Shown: positions 1 through 10,483, counted from the stretch's first letter. The stretch: 64,000 nucleotides of DNA from Thermotoga sp. KOL6 (GCF_002866025.1 NZ_LNDE01000002.1:186001-250000); one strand, 5' to 3'. The notes: generated from the letters alone by a model not told the origin. A program made the numbers and translations.

Positions 1-808
1 TCCATAAGGGGGCTGCAAGTATTTTGGCGGTAAGTTGAGGACTGTATCCAAATCTCCTCATAAAGAGATCAACAAGGTAAGCAACAACTTCCGTATCCGT
101 CATGAGGGTACATTTGTAGCCATAAGCCTCTAGGAATCTCCTATTTATGCCGTAAGAAGAAATCTCCCCATTGTGTACAACCGTCCAGTCTAAAATGCCA
201 AAAGGATGTGCTCCTCCCCACCATCCAACCGTGTTCGTTGGAAACCTGTTGTGTGCAGTCCAAATGTATCCTTTGTACTCGTCTATTCTGTAAAAGTCTC
301 CTATATCCTCTGGAAAACCGACCCCTTTAAACACTCCCATGTTCTTTCCACTGGACATCACAAAAGCCCCGTTCATTTTTTCGTTTATGAACATAACGGT
401 GTCAACCACGTAATCTTCTTCTGTTCTGTCCTCAGGAATATCCTTTGGCTTCAAAAAGTATCGCCATAGAATGTGAACTTCTTTGATATGGGGATTTTTT
501 CTAGTGGGGATAGGTTCACTTTCGATGATTTCGTAATGATCTTTTATGTATTCTTCAGTGTTTTTTTTATCGAGATTGCTATTGTAGAGCATATGAAAAC
601 AGTAAAAGTCTCTCAGCTCCGGATAAATTCCATAAGCAGCGTAACCCGCACCAAGACCGTTTCCTCTTTCCCTCATGAGTGCCATCGATTCGATTATGAT
701 GCTGCCGCTGAATCTTTTACCGGATGTGTTCATAATTCCAGATATACCGCACGCAGATGGTACCCTGAAATCCTTATCAGGTAACAAATGCGGGAGGTCA
801 TAAGGCAA
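1..808 (-). CDS. Glutamate synthase-type class II glutamine amidotransferase, N-terminal part (runs off the window)
   Basis: About 269 residues are visible before the window edge. The reading frame has the class II amidotransferase (Ntn-hydrolase) pattern of archaeal-type glutamate synthase large-subunit proteins: a short propeptide of 19 residues ends at VPSACGISG, making Cys20 the probable nucleophile after processing, and further on come [28 protein letters not shown] and TDTEVVAYL. It would hydrolyse glutamine and release ammonia for a synthase partner. I place the start at a TTG (806-808) because AGGAGG lies 8 bases before it; a GTG nine bases upstream is in the same frame but sits inside the ribosome binding site. 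A strong promoter lies about 55 bases upstream. The rest of the protein and any partner genes are outside the window. Confidence 0.85.
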   Translation of the reverse strand, partial: MPYDLPHLLPDKDFRVPSACGISGIMNTSGKRFSGSIIIESMALMRERGNGLGAGYAAYGIYPELRDFYCFHMLYNSNLDKKNTEEYIKDHYEIIESEPIPTRKNPHIKEVHILWRYFLKPKDIPEDRTEEDYVVDTVMFINEKMNGAFVMSSGKNMGVFKGVGFPEDIGDFYRIDEYKGYIWTAHNRFPTNTVGWWGGAHPFGILDWTVVHNGEISSYGINRRFLEAYGYKCTLMTDTEVVAYLVDLFMRRFGYSPQLTAKILAAPLW

Positions 809-864
809 GACATTCACCTCCTGAAGGATGGAAAAAGCATGAATATAAAATCTTGTGTATAACA

Positions 865-893
865 TTTATACCATATCAAATATGTTTGTGCAA
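865..893 (-). promoter_or_regulatory. Promoter of the amidotransferase gene
   Basis: On the minus strand there is TTGCAC (888-893), a 17-base spacer and TATAAA (865-870). The expected start of transcription is near 858, giving a leader of about 50 bases to the TTG start codon. Confidence 0.75.
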
Positions 894-992
894 GAAATGT
901 AGCATAAATTTTTCAATTGAGAAATGTGGGTGGTATTTGTGAAAAACACCTGTAATTATTCAAAATACCGCATAAAAATAAAAACTGTCTAT

Positions 993-1027
993 GAAGAAAA
1001 AACAAGGGATGCCACTGCATCCCTTGT
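993..1027 (-). terminator. Rho-independent terminator after tRNA-Gln
   Basis: A perfect 10-bp stem (1002-1011 with 1018-1027, 6-base loop) is followed on the minus strand by TTTTTTCTTC. It begins three bases after the encoded CCA of tRNA-Gln. Confidence 0.9.
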
Positions 1028-1029
1028 AC

Positions 1030-1103
1030 TGGCTGGGAGGGGAGGACTCGAACCTCCACCAGCGGATCCAGAGTCCGCCGTCCTACCGTTAGACGACCTC
1101 CCA
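1030..1103 (-). tRNA. tRNA-Gln (anticodon CUG)
   Basis: A 74-base cloverleaf on the minus strand: acceptor stem TGGGAGG/CCTCCCA, discriminator G and an encoded CCA. The anticodon stem is GCGGA/TCCGC around the loop CTCTGGA, so the anticodon is CTG. It has its own promoter and terminator and is therefore a single-gene unit. Confidence 0.95.
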
Positions 1104-1118
1104 ACTTTTGCGTGTTAA

Positions 1119-1147
1119 ATTATACCTCAAAAATAACTGCCTTTCAA
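1119..1147 (-). promoter_or_regulatory. Promoter of tRNA-Gln
   Basis: Minus strand TTGAAA (1142-1147), 17-base spacer, TATAAT (1119-1124). Transcription would start a few bases before the tRNA 5' end at 1103. Confidence 0.85.
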
Positions 1148-1276
1148 GAAAGATAAGGAGCCTTTTCGAAAATACGAATCGAGAACAAGAGAAGCAAGGT
1201 ATGTCGATTTTACACGCTTTTTTTACATTCAAACTGGTAAAATTCCACTGAGTCAAAATACATGGAGGGGTGAGAG

Positions 1277-1928
1277 GTGAGAATCCTTTTGGTCGAAGAT
1301 GAGCGCGATCTTGCCGACTTAATAGCAGAAGCGTTGAGAAGAGAAATGTTCACAGTTGACGTTTGTTATGATGGAGAAGAAGGAATGTACATGGCTTTGA
1401 ATGAAGTCTTCGATGTTGTAATATTGGACATTATGTTACCTGTCCATGATGGCTGGGAAATACTGAAAGCGATGAGGGAAAAAGGTATCAACACACCTAT
1501 TCTGATGCTGACAGCTCTTTCTGATGTGGAGTATCGTGTGAAGGGTCTCAACATGGGAGCAGATGATTACCTTCCAAAACCCTTTGATCTAAGAGAACTA
1601 ATTGCCAGAGTGAAAGCCCTGATTCGAAGAAAAACAGAGAACAAGAACACAAAGCTTGTTTGCGATGATCTCGTGTTGGATACCATCAGTAAGAAAGCTT
1701 TCAGAGCTGGAAAAGAAATAGATCTCACAAGGAAAGAGTACCAAATCTTGGAATACCTTATGATGAACAAGAACAGGGTAGTTACAAAAGAAGAGCTTCA
1801 AGAACACTTGTGGAGCCTTGAAGATACTTTTTTCTCTGATGTTTTAAGAAGTCATATAAAAAATTTGAGAAAGAAAGTGGACAAAGGATTCAAGAGGAGA
1901 TTAATTCACACTATAAGGGGAATCGGTT

Positions 1929-1948
<20 letters not shown>
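1277..1948 (+). CDS. drrD: OmpR/PhoB-family response regulator
   Basis: This 223-residue protein is a DNA-binding response regulator. The receiver domain occupies about residues 1-115 with acidic pocket VEDE (7-10), phospho-acceptor Asp51 (VVILDIMLP), Thr79 and Lys101 (LPKPF). A winged-helix Trans_reg_C domain follows (about 125-220, ending in the typical RRLIHTIRGIGYVI). The GTG start is supported by GGAGGGG 6 bases upstream. The next gene, a sensor kinase, overlaps its end by 20 bases, so the two form a cognate pair. Sequence and order match T. maritima DrrD (TM0399) as I remember it. Its target genes cannot be read from the window. Only a weak promoter-like sequence is seen upstream. Confidence 0.93.
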
Positions 1949-3702
<1,754 letters not shown>

Positions 3703-3928
3703 TTATATCACTATATATATGATCGAAACATTCTCGTAATTGACTTTCGTGATGATGATTGTTACCATTAAAGCATACAAAAATTCCTCCAAAGAAAATT
3801 TGACGATATTTTAAATTAAATAGATAGATAAATATGGGGTTCGTGCCCTTAAAAGGAAGAACTCCATAGTGTTGTATTTTTATTGTTGATAAACTTTGTT
3901 CATACAAACTTATAAAGGAGGTGTTTTT

Positions 3929-5236
3929 ATGCGAAAGAAGGTGTTCTTGTTATTTTCTATTCTTTTTATGATTTCTTTAGGGTTTGGTCAAAGTAAAAGT
4001 GTAGACATAGAAAAAGCTCTAGACATGGTATGGATTCTTCTTTCTGCTGGCTTAGTTTTCTTTATGCAAGCAGGCTTTGCCATGGTTGAATCTGGTTTCA
4101 CACGTGCAAAAAACACGGTCAATGTCATCATGAAAAATCTCATGGATTTTTCTGTAGGCTCCATAGTCTACTTCCTCTTTGGATATTGGATAATGTTTGG
4201 AAAACATCCGCTTTCTTTCGATCCCTCAACAAAAGAAGGACTATGGGAATTCGCAGTATGGATGTTTCAAATGGCGTTTGCAGGGACTGCTGCAACTATC
4301 GTATCTGGAGCCATGGCAGAGCGTACAAAATTCAGTGCATACCTATTTTATACAGGTTTCGTCACAGGTTTCATCTATGCAGTCGTCGGGAAATGGATTT
4401 GGGGAGGGGGATGGCTTGCTCAAAAAGGTTTTATTGATTTTGCGGGTTCTACTGTTGTGCACTCTGTTGGAGGATGGGCCGCTATGATAGGAGCAGCCCT
4501 CCTAGGTCCCAGGTTTGGGAAATATGACAGTCGAGGTAATCCTAGACCCATTCCTGGACATAACATTCCACTTGCTGCACTTGGGACTTTCATTCTCTGG
4601 TTTGGATGGTTTGGGTTCAACGGAGGAAGCACTCTTGCGGGAACGAATGCAGCGATAGGTATGATAATCCTGAACACCAATCTTGCTGCCGCAGCCGGTG
4701 CAATTACTGCTATGATGACTGTATGGTTGCGATTTGGAAAGCCTGATGCAAGCATGACTATGAATGGGGCTCTTGCCGGACTTGTTGCTGTTACCGCCCC
4801 GTGTGCTGTTATCTCCCCAGTGAGTTCTATCATTGTAGGAGCGATCGGCGGAATCCTCGTTGTTTTTGCTGTAGAATTCTTTGATAAGGTTTTGAAAATC
4901 GATGATCCTGTTGGTGCCATATCGGTCCATGGTATCAACGGAGCGTGGGGTACGATCGCTGTAGGATTGTTTGTACAAAGCAAGTATGCTCAAGCAAGTG
5001 GGATAGGGGATATTAATGGTTTTTTCTTTGGAGGAGGAATCCATTTGCTTGTGGTTCAATTGATGGGAGTTGCTAGTGTTTTTGTTTGGACGGTTGTAAC
5101 AAGCTTTCTCGTTTTCTGGATGATCAAAAAAACGATAGGCTTGAGAGTTGATAGAGACACTGAACTAAAAGGTCTTGACATCGATGAGCACGGCATGGAA
5201 GGGTATGCAGACTTCGAGATATTTACAACAAGATGA
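3929..5236 (+). CDS. amtB: Ammonium transporter
   Basis: The 435-residue Amt/MEP/Rh protein conducts ammonium/ammonia across the membrane. It starts with a cleavable signal sequence (about residues 1-20, ending GFGQ), as in E. coli AmtB, followed by the usual eleven membrane spans. The signature stretches STVVHSVGG and VHGINGAWG provide the two pore histidines. I chose the ATG at 3929 because AAAGGAGGTG lies just before it and the signal peptide begins there; an in-frame start 33 bases upstream would put the ribosome binding site inside the gene. It is followed after 14 bases by a P-II gene, the standard Amt-regulator pairing. The 244 bases upstream contain TTGACG near 3803 but no convincing -10 box. 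Confidence 0.96.
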   Translation: MRKKVFLLFSILFMISLGFGQSKSVDIEKALDMVWILLSAGLVFFMQAGFAMVESGFTRAKNTVNVIMKNLMDFSVGSIVYFLFGYWIMFGKHPLSFDPSTKEGLWEFAVWMFQMAFAGTAATIVSGAMAERTKFSAYLFYTGFVTGFIYAVVGKWIWGGGWLAQKGFIDFAGSTVVHSVGGWAAMIGAALLGPRFGKYDSRGNPRPIPGHNIPLAALGTFILWFGWFGFNGGSTLAGTNAAIGMIILNTNLAAAAGAITAMMTVWLRFGKPDASMTMNGALAGLVAVTAPCAVISPVSSIIVGAIGGILVVFAVEFFDKVLKIDDPVGAISVHGINGAWGTIAVGLFVQSKYAQASGIGDINGFFFGGGIHLLVVQLMGVASVFVWTVVTSFLVFWMIKKTIGLRVDRDTELKGLDIDEHGMEGYADFEIFTTR

Positions 5237-5250
5237 GGAGGTGATAGAAA

Positions 5251-5592
5251 ATGAAGTTGATAATAGCAGTTATACAACCTCATAAACTTCCGAATGTAAA
5301 AAAAGCACTTTTCGATGCCCAAATTTATAAAATGACTGTTATGAACGTTCTGGGATGTGGTCAACAAAAGGGTTACACCGAGACATATAGGGGAGAAATA
5401 GAAGAGGTAAATTTGTTAAAAAAAGTGATGTTATTGATTGCCGTGAATGAAGAATTTGTGGAACCAACAATAGACGCGATACAGAAAGGTGCGAGGACAG
5501 GAAAAATAGGAGATGGGAAGATTTTTGTTTTGGATCTTCTGGATTGCGTAAGGGTAAGGACAGGAGAGAGGGGACGGGAGGCCATAGGATGA
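5251..5592 (+). CDS. glnB: Nitrogen regulatory protein P-II, partner of AmtB
   Basis: At 113 residues this is a full-length P-II protein. It has the N-terminal [12 protein letters not shown] strand, a T-loop (about 37-55), the B-loop [10 protein letters not shown] (near 83-92) and the C-terminal [10 protein letters not shown] that binds nucleotide. P-II proteins of this pairing usually plug AmtB in response to ATP/ADP and 2-oxoglutarate. In the T-loop, position 51 is Glu rather than the Tyr that is uridylylated in proteobacteria; Tyr42 and Tyr46 are present. It lies 14 bases after amtB and is followed by a strong terminator, so the two genes make a closed operon. It could equally be called glnK. 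Confidence 0.93.
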   Translation: MKLIIAVIQPHKLPNVKKALFDAQIYKMTVMNVLGCGQQKGYTETYRGEIEEVNLLKKVMLLIAVNEEFVEPTIDAIQKGARTGKIGDGKIFVLDLLDCVRVRTGERGREAIG

Positions 5593-5602
5593 TTTCTTTT
5601 TC

Positions 5603-5632
5603 GGGAGGAGGTTTCTCCTCCCTCTTTTCTTC
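5603..5632 (+). terminator. Terminator of the amtB-glnB operon
   Basis: An 8-bp GC-rich stem (5603-5610 with 5615-5622, loop GTTT) is followed by TCTTTTCTTCT. Confidence 0.88.
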
Positions 5633-5699
5633 TCCGTCCCTCTCACCTGGCAGGGGTCGGGGATAATGATTATACTACAAAGAACGAGGGAAGTAAACC

Positions 5700-5732
5700 C
5701 CCTTAGTTTTATTATGATACAATCACTAAGGG
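5700..5732 (+). promoter_or_regulatory. Inverted repeat around the -10 region and ribosome binding site of the deaminase operon
   Basis: CCCTTAGT (5700-5707) is exactly repeated inverted as ACTAAGGG (5725-5732), with 17 bases between. The enclosed TACAAT could be a -10 box and the right arm contains the AAGGG used as ribosome binding site by the GTG at 5740. It may be an operator or an RNA hairpin that hides the ribosome binding site; which one cannot be decided here. Confidence 0.45.
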
Positions 5733-5739
5733 TGATCCT

Positions 5740-6249
5740 GTGAAGGAGAGATTAACAGAGTATTTGAACAATTTGAGAATAGGGAAAAAGCCAGACGACA
5801 GGGAATCTTGGGATTCCTATTTTATGCGGATAACCAGGATGGTGAGCGAGAGATCCACGTGTTTCCATAGGAAAGTTGGAGCAGTGATCGTTAAAGATCA
5901 TAGAATTCTCGCCACAGGTTACAACCAACCTCCTTCAAAGTTTCCTCACTGTAATGAAATAGGTTGTGTTCGTGATGATCTAGGTATAAACTCTGGAGAA
6001 CATCAAGAAGTGTGTTATGCACTGCATGCGGAACAAAATGCTTTAATGCAAGCAGCGAAATTTGGTATAGCGGTGGACGGTGCCACTATCTACGTAACCC
6101 ATAAACCTTGCTCTATTTGCGCAAGACTCATTGTCAACGCTGGAATAAAGAGAGTCGTTTATGAGAAAGATTATCCCGACCCTTTGACGGATTTTTTCTT
6201 TAAACTCACTGGAGTGGAGAGTGTTCAATTTAAGGGTGATATGAAATGA
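5740..6249 (+). CDS. dCMP/cytidine deaminase family protein (ComEB-like)
   Basis: The 169-residue protein belongs to the zinc-dependent cytidine/deoxycytidylate deaminase family. The zinc and proton-shuttle motifs are HAEQN (His96, Glu98) and PCSIC (Cys124, Cys127). The stretch CVRDDLGINSGEHQEVC before the HAE motif is typical of dCMP deaminases, so deamination of dCMP to dUMP for dTMP synthesis is the best guess. It begins with GTG, the first two of its bases overlapping nothing, with AAGGGTGAT before it. The next gene overlaps it by ATGA. The neighbouring genes are not nucleotide genes, so the operon gives no further support. Confidence 0.85.
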   Translation: MKERLTEYLNNLRIGKKPDDRESWDSYFMRITRMVSERSTCFHRKVGAVIVKDHRILATGYNQPPSKFPHCNEIGCVRDDLGINSGEHQEVCYALHAEQNALMQAAKFGIAVDGATIYVTHKPCSICARLIVNAGIKRVVYEKDYPDPLTDFFFKLTGVESVQFKGDMK

Positions 6250-7046
6250 AAACGAGGAAACTTGTATCTTATCTCAGACCGGGAAGGTGGCCCAGTGTTT
6301 GGTGTCCGGGTTGTGGAAACGGCATAATTTTAAAAGCTTTTTTAGAGGCAGTTGATTCCCTTTCACTTCCTAAGGAAAAACTGGCAGTGGTCTCTGGTAT
6401 TGGATGTTCTTCAAGAGCAACAGGTTACCTTGACTTCAACACCCTTCACACACTTCATGGAAGAGCAATTCCTTTTGCGACAGGTGTAAAACTTGCAAAG
6501 CCAGATTTCGAAGTAGTTGTCATGGGTGGAGATGGAGATATCGTATCAATAGGTGGTAATCACTTTATTCATGCTTGTAGGAGAAACATAGATATTACGG
6601 TAATCGTGTTCAACAACATGATATACGGTATGACAGGTGGGCAAGCTTCACCAACAACTCCTCTTTATCAGCAAACAACAACCACTCCTATTGGATCTTT
6701 TGAAGAACCTCTCGATGTGGTGAACCTTGCTCTTTCGTCTGGAGCCACTTTTGTGGCAAGAAGCACAGTTTACCATTACGACCATCTTGTTGAAATTCTG
6801 AAAAAAGCACTCAAGCACAGAGGAATCTCTGTCGTAGATGTTTTAACGAATTGCCACACTTACTTTGGCAGATACAATGGAATGCCAGAACCCTATCAAA
6901 TGATGGAGTATTTCAAAAGTCATACTTGTTCCTTGGAAAGAGTCGAAGAAGGTAAAATAAAAATAGGTGTTTTCCGCGATATAGAAAAGGAAGACTTTCT
7001 CACATCTTACAGGCGCCTGACAAAGAGAGAAGGGGCGATGGAATGA
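6246..7046 (+). CDS. 2-oxoacid:ferredoxin oxidoreductase, beta (TPP-binding) subunit
   Basis: This 266-residue protein is a KorB-type beta subunit. WCPGCGNG at the N-terminus is the family signature, and GDGDIVSIGGNHFIHACRRN with VFNNMIYGMTGGQ forms the thiamine diphosphate/Mg site. Such subunits decarboxylate a 2-oxoacid and pass electrons to ferredoxin together with an alpha/gamma partner. It overlaps the deaminase gene and the gamma gene by ATGA on each side. No alpha subunit and no ferredoxin-like delta subunit are found in the window, so the complex must be completed by genes elsewhere or has an unusual composition. Substrate (2-oxoglutarate, branched-chain or aryl oxoacid) cannot be told. 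Confidence 0.88.
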   Translation: MKTRKLVSYLRPGRWPSVWCPGCGNGIILKAFLEAVDSLSLPKEKLAVVSGIGCSSRATGYLDFNTLHTLHGRAIPFATGVKLAKPDFEVVVMGGDGDIVSIGGNHFIHACRRNIDITVIVFNNMIYGMTGGQASPTTPLYQQTTTTPIGSFEEPLDVVNLALSSGATFVARSTVYHYDHLVEILKKALKHRGISVVDVLTNCHTYFGRYNGMPEPYQMMEYFKSHTCSLERVEEGKIKIGVFRDIEKEDFLTSYRRLTKREGAME

Positions 7047-7645
7047 CAGAACCAGTATCTATCCGCATAGCAGGAATTAGCGGTCAGGGAAATATTTTGG
7101 CAGGGTTGATTCTTGCAAAAGCTCTTGTTTACGAAGGGAAATGGGTGGTTCAGACGCAATCGTACACTGCTCAAGTAAGGGGAGATGTGAGTTATTGTGA
7201 TATCCTTTTCGATGACGAACGAATAGATTATCCAGAAAGCGAGTATTTCGATATCGAGTGCATAATGCATCAAAAGGCGATGGATGAATTGTACAAATCC
7301 GTTAAGATAAACGGGGTAGTACTACTCGATAAGGCGTTTGTAAAAAACGTTCCAGATTTCGTAAATCGGATTACTCGTAAAATACTCTTCGTTCCTGCTA
7401 CAGAAAGAGCCATATCTGAGTTGAAAACTCCTTTAGTCTCAAACATGATAATGATAGGGGTGTTGGCAAAGGTTTGCAACATTGCGAAATTAGAGTATTT
7501 GAGAAGAGCTTTAAAAGATTATGTTCGTCGGTCATTATGGGAAGTAAATTTAAAAGCATTGGAAATTGGATACAACATGTTTGAAAAACAATTCAAAATA
7601 AGAACGGAGAGGGTGTGGAAGAAACTTGCGCCGGGATTCGAATAA
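7043..7645 (+). CDS. 2-oxoacid:ferredoxin oxidoreductase, gamma subunit
   Basis: The 200-residue sequence matches the pyruvate/ketoisovalerate ferredoxin oxidoreductase gamma domain (POR): GISGQGNILAGLILAKAL near the N-terminus, then the conserved QSYTAQVRGDVSYCDI. It would form the catalytic unit with the beta subunit directly upstream, with which it overlaps by ATGA. The next gene (dgkA) begins inside its last 20 bases. As for the beta gene, there is no adjacent alpha gene. Confidence 0.87.
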   Translation: MTEPVSIRIAGISGQGNILAGLILAKALVYEGKWVVQTQSYTAQVRGDVSYCDILFDDERIDYPESEYFDIECIMHQKAMDELYKSVKINGVVLLDKAFVKNVPDFVNRITRKILFVPATERAISELKTPLVSNMIMIGVLAKVCNIAKLEYLRRALKDYVRRSLWEVNLKALEIGYNMFEKQFKIRTERVWKKLAPGFE

Positions 7646-8111
7646 CATTCTGAATTCTTTTAAAAACGCTTTTAGAGGAATAGAAGAAGCTTTAAAGTTA
7701 GAGAGAAATCTCAAAATACATTTTTTCATAGGAATAGCGATAGCTATGTTTTCATTGTTTCTACCTTTGGATAGTAAAGACTTGTTGTGGCTTTACTTTG
7801 CTGTGTTTTCCGTTATAGGAGCCGAACTGCTGAATACTGTTGTGGAGAAGTTTCTTGATCTTTTTTTTGAAGATTACAGTGAATCTGTCAGACTGGTAAA
7901 GGATATCGCGGCTGGATTAGTGCTTTGGTACTCTTTGTTTTCGATAGTCGTGGGAATATTGATCTTAGGAAAAAATCTCTTTTCATGGCCTCCATCTATA
8001 GCAAAATTTTTTGTTTCTGGCGTTTTGATATTCTTCCCTGTGCTCTCTTTGATAATGAGGAGGTATAAAAAATATGACAGACAAACAAATAAAAGTTCTA
8101 GTGGCGGATGA
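7626..8111 (+). CDS. dgkA: Diacylglycerol/undecaprenol kinase (DgkA family)
   Basis: The 161-residue integral membrane protein carries the DgkA family pattern: FRGIEEALKLERNLKIH at the start and GAELLNTVVEKFLDL in the second helix, which supply the catalytic glutamates and the Mg-binding residues. It phosphorylates a membrane lipid alcohol; in Gram-positive relatives this is undecaprenol. The start is a TTG at 7626 inside the end of the gamma-subunit gene. It has about 35 extra C-terminal residues with one more hydrophobic segment (SIAKFFVSGVLIFFPVLSLIM) compared with the 120-residue family core. It overlaps cheB by 38 bases. Confidence 0.85.
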   Translation: MRRDSNNILNSFKNAFRGIEEALKLERNLKIHFFIGIAIAMFSLFLPLDSKDLLWLYFAVFSVIGAELLNTVVEKFLDLFFEDYSESVRLVKDIAAGLVLWYSLFSIVVGILILGKNLFSWPPSIAKFFVSGVLIFFPVLSLIMRRYKKYDRQTNKSSSGG

Positions 8112-9108
8112 TTCCGCTTTCATGCGAATGGTGCTGAAAGACATTATAGATTCTCAGCCTGACATGAAGGTAATCGGTTTTGCAAAAGATGGTCTAGAAG
8201 CGGTTGAGAAAGTAATAGAATTGAAGCCAGATGTCGTAACCATGGATGTTGAAATGCCAAAGTTGAATGGAATTGAAGCGCTGAAGCTCATTATGAAGAA
8301 GTCTCCCACTCGCGTCATAATGGTGAGCAGTTTAACAGAGGAAGGAGCAGAGATAACCATAGAAGCACTGAGGAATGGGGCCGTAGATTTCGTTACAAAG
8401 CCTCATGGTTCGATTTCCATGACCTTTAGACAGGTTGCATCGGATCTTTTAAATAAGATCAGACAGGCTATGAACGTTGATCCTCGTACTTTGATTTTTA
8501 AACCCAAAGTTTCGCGGCTGACTATATCGAAACCTGTTGTTGGTGGGAAAATCGTGGTTATAGGTTCCTCAACAGGTGGCCCTAGATCTTTGGATATGAT
8601 CATACCGAATCTTCCCAAAAATTTCCCTGCTCCCATTGTTGTGGTTCAACATATGCCGCCAGGTTTTACAAAATCGCTGGCTATGAGGTTGAACAGTTCT
8701 TCGGAACTGGTTGTAAAAGAAGCTGAAGAGGGTGAAGAGCTCAAGCCAGGTCATGTGTATGTGGCCCCAGGGGATTTTCATCTTGGTTTGAAGGCACAGA
8801 ACGGTAGGGTTTTTTTCTTTCTGGACAAATCTGATAAAATAAACAACGTAAGACCTGCCGTAGACTTCACTTTGGACAAAGCAGCTGAAATCTATAAATC
8901 GAAAACAATCGCCGTTATTCTGACGGGGATGGGTAAAGATGGAACAAAGGGAGCGTTCAAAGTCAAATTTTATGGAGGGAAAGTGATTGCGGAATCCAAG
9001 GAGACTTGTGTAGTTTTCGGTATGCCAAAGTCAGTAATAGAAGAAGGATATGCAGATTACATCCTACCAGCTTACAAGATACCTGAAAAACTGATAGAGC
9101 TCGTATGA
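8074..9108 (+). CDS. cheB: Chemotaxis protein-glutamate methylesterase
   Basis: The 344-residue protein removes methyl groups from, and deamidates, chemoreceptors. It has a receiver domain (about 1-120; VADDSAFMR, phosphorylated Asp in VTMDVEMPKLNG, Lys in TKPH) joined by a linker to the catalytic domain (about 155-344). The Ser-His-Asp triad is in GSSTGGPR, VVQHMPPGF and TGMGKDG. GAGGAGGT lies before the ATG within the end of dgkA. It is separated here from other chemotaxis genes. It ends at the ATGA that touches the peptidase gene. Confidence 0.96.
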   Translation: MTDKQIKVLVADDSAFMRMVLKDIIDSQPDMKVIGFAKDGLEAVEKVIELKPDVVTMDVEMPKLNGIEALKLIMKKSPTRVIMVSSLTEEGAEITIEALRNGAVDFVTKPHGSISMTFRQVASDLLNKIRQAMNVDPRTLIFKPKVSRLTISKPVVGGKIVVIGSSTGGPRSLDMIIPNLPKNFPAPIVVVQHMPPGFTKSLAMRLNSSSELVVKEAEEGEELKPGHVYVAPGDFHLGLKAQNGRVFFFLDKSDKINNVRPAVDFTLDKAAEIYKSKTIAVILTGMGKDGTKGAFKVKFYGGKVIAESKETCVVFGMPKSVIEEGYADYILPAYKIPEKLIELV

Positions 9109-9122
9109 AAGGATGGGGAAAA

Positions 9123-9938
9123 ATGAGGCGGTGGTTACTTGTTCTTTGGCTGTTCGTTTCGATTACGTATGGCCTTTCTTCCTATTTCTTAGTACATTAT
9201 AAGATACAGAAGAACGATACCTTGTACAGTATCTCACTTGACTTTGGTGTATCACCTTCACTCATCTTGGATTGGAACCCGGGTCTTACACCTTGGAATC
9301 TTAAGGTTGGTCAGATTATCATTATCCCTCAGCCTCCAGGATACATGTACACAGTACAGAAAGGAGATAACCTCGATATCATAGCAAAAAGATTTTTCAC
9401 GACCCCTGTTTTGATAAAAGAGGCAAATCATCTGACATCGGACATCATATACGTTGGTCAAAAGTTGTTCATTCCTGAGAGTGCTATTGGGAAAGCCTTC
9501 AACGACGAGAAGTTTTTCATATGGCCGGTTTACGGAACAATCTCTTCGGGATACGGTTGGAGGATACACCCGATAACGGGGAAGTATTCCTTTCACTCTG
9601 GAATCGATATAGCCGCTCCCACAGGGACTCCCATTTTCGCAGCTGAAAGTGGAATTGTGGAATTTGCCGGTGTAAACGGCGGTTATGGTCTTATGGTGAA
9701 GATAAAATCTTCATCTTATGAACATGTGTATGGTCATTTATCGCAGATAGATGTTTATGAAGGACAATACGTGAAAAAAGGACAACTGATAGGGCGGGTT
9801 GGAAGCACGGGATTGAGTACAGGACCTCATCTCCATTTTGAAATCAGAGTGAGAGAGAAGGCTGTGAATCCTCTGAACTACTTGCCAAGTAAGATCTGGG
9901 TTTTAAAAAAAGAATTGGTGGGTGCTGGTGGTGAATGA
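9123..9938 (+). CDS. LysM-M23 cell-wall peptidase
   Basis: This 271-residue exported protein begins with a signal-anchor (about residues 1-20), has two LysM repeats (about 25-70 and 73-118; HYKIQKNDTLYSIS and MYTVQKGDNLDIIA) that bind peptidoglycan, and a C-terminal M23 LytM-type endopeptidase. Zinc ligands are in FHSGIDIAAP and GPHLHFEIR. It probably cleaves peptide cross-links during growth, or is a regulator if inactive; all metal ligands are present, so activity is likely. I chose the ATG at 9123, which follows GGATGGGG; an ATG at 9105 overlaps the cheB stop but has a poor ribosome binding site. The next gene overlaps by ATGA. Confidence 0.9.
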   Translation: MRRWLLVLWLFVSITYGLSSYFLVHYKIQKNDTLYSISLDFGVSPSLILDWNPGLTPWNLKVGQIIIIPQPPGYMYTVQKGDNLDIIAKRFFTTPVLIKEANHLTSDIIYVGQKLFIPESAIGKAFNDEKFFIWPVYGTISSGYGWRIHPITGKYSFHSGIDIAAPTGTPIFAAESGIVEFAGVNGGYGLMVKIKSSSYEHVYGHLSQIDVYEGQYVKKGQLIGRVGSTGLSTGPHLHFEIRVREKAVNPLNYLPSKIWVLKKELVGAGGE

Positions 9939-10387
9939 AGATCCTTGTCAGTGCCTGCCTTCTTGGGATACCCACAAGATACGATGGTGTTTCAAAAATC
10001 GATGAAAAAGTGATTTCTCTTTTAGAAAAGCATGTCTTGATTCCCGTTTGCCCTGAACAGTTGGGTGGTCTTCCTACACCACGACCGCGCTGTGAAATCA
10101 TAGGTGGACACGGTTGGACAGGAAAAGAGAAAGTTGTTGACGAGTTCGGAAATGATAGAACAGAAAATTACGTAAGGGGTGCAAAACTCACCTTCAATAT
10201 TGCCCGCCTTTTGAAGATTGATCTCGCAATCCTCAAATCAAAAAGTCCTTCTTGTGGAAATAAGTGTGTCTACGATGGGAGCTTCTTAGGGAAATTAGTT
10301 GAAGGGAAGGGGGTCACCGCCTATTTTCTGGAAAAAAACGGGATCAGAGTTTTAAATGAAAGAGAAATTCATTTGATTCCTGAATAA
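9935..10387 (+). CDS. DUF523 family protein
   Basis: The 150-residue protein matches the YbbK/DUF523 family: VSACLLGIPTRYDG at the N-terminus, PVCPEQLGGLPTPRP and KSPSCG. The conserved cysteines (in SACL, PVCPE, PSCG) suggest a metal or Fe-S site, but no function is established that I know of. It is the last gene of the run from 5740 and is followed by a terminator. Confidence 0.85.
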   Translation: MKILVSACLLGIPTRYDGVSKIDEKVISLLEKHVLIPVCPEQLGGLPTPRPRCEIIGGHGWTGKEKVVDEFGNDRTENYVRGAKLTFNIARLLKIDLAILKSKSPSCGNKCVYDGSFLGKLVEGKGVTAYFLEKNGIRVLNEREIHLIPE

Positions 10388-10442
10388 CAATAATATTCAT
10401 TAGAAAATAATAATTCTTGGTTGAATATAGAATTTTAACCCA

Positions 10443-10475
10443 AGGAAACTTTTGTTTCCTCTTTTTTTCTTATTT
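10443..10475 (+). terminator. Terminator after the DUF523 gene
   Basis: AGGAAAC (10443-10449), loop TTTT, GTTTCCT (10454-10460), then CTTTTTTTCTT. Confidence 0.85.
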
Positions 10476-10483
10476 TTCTGTAT

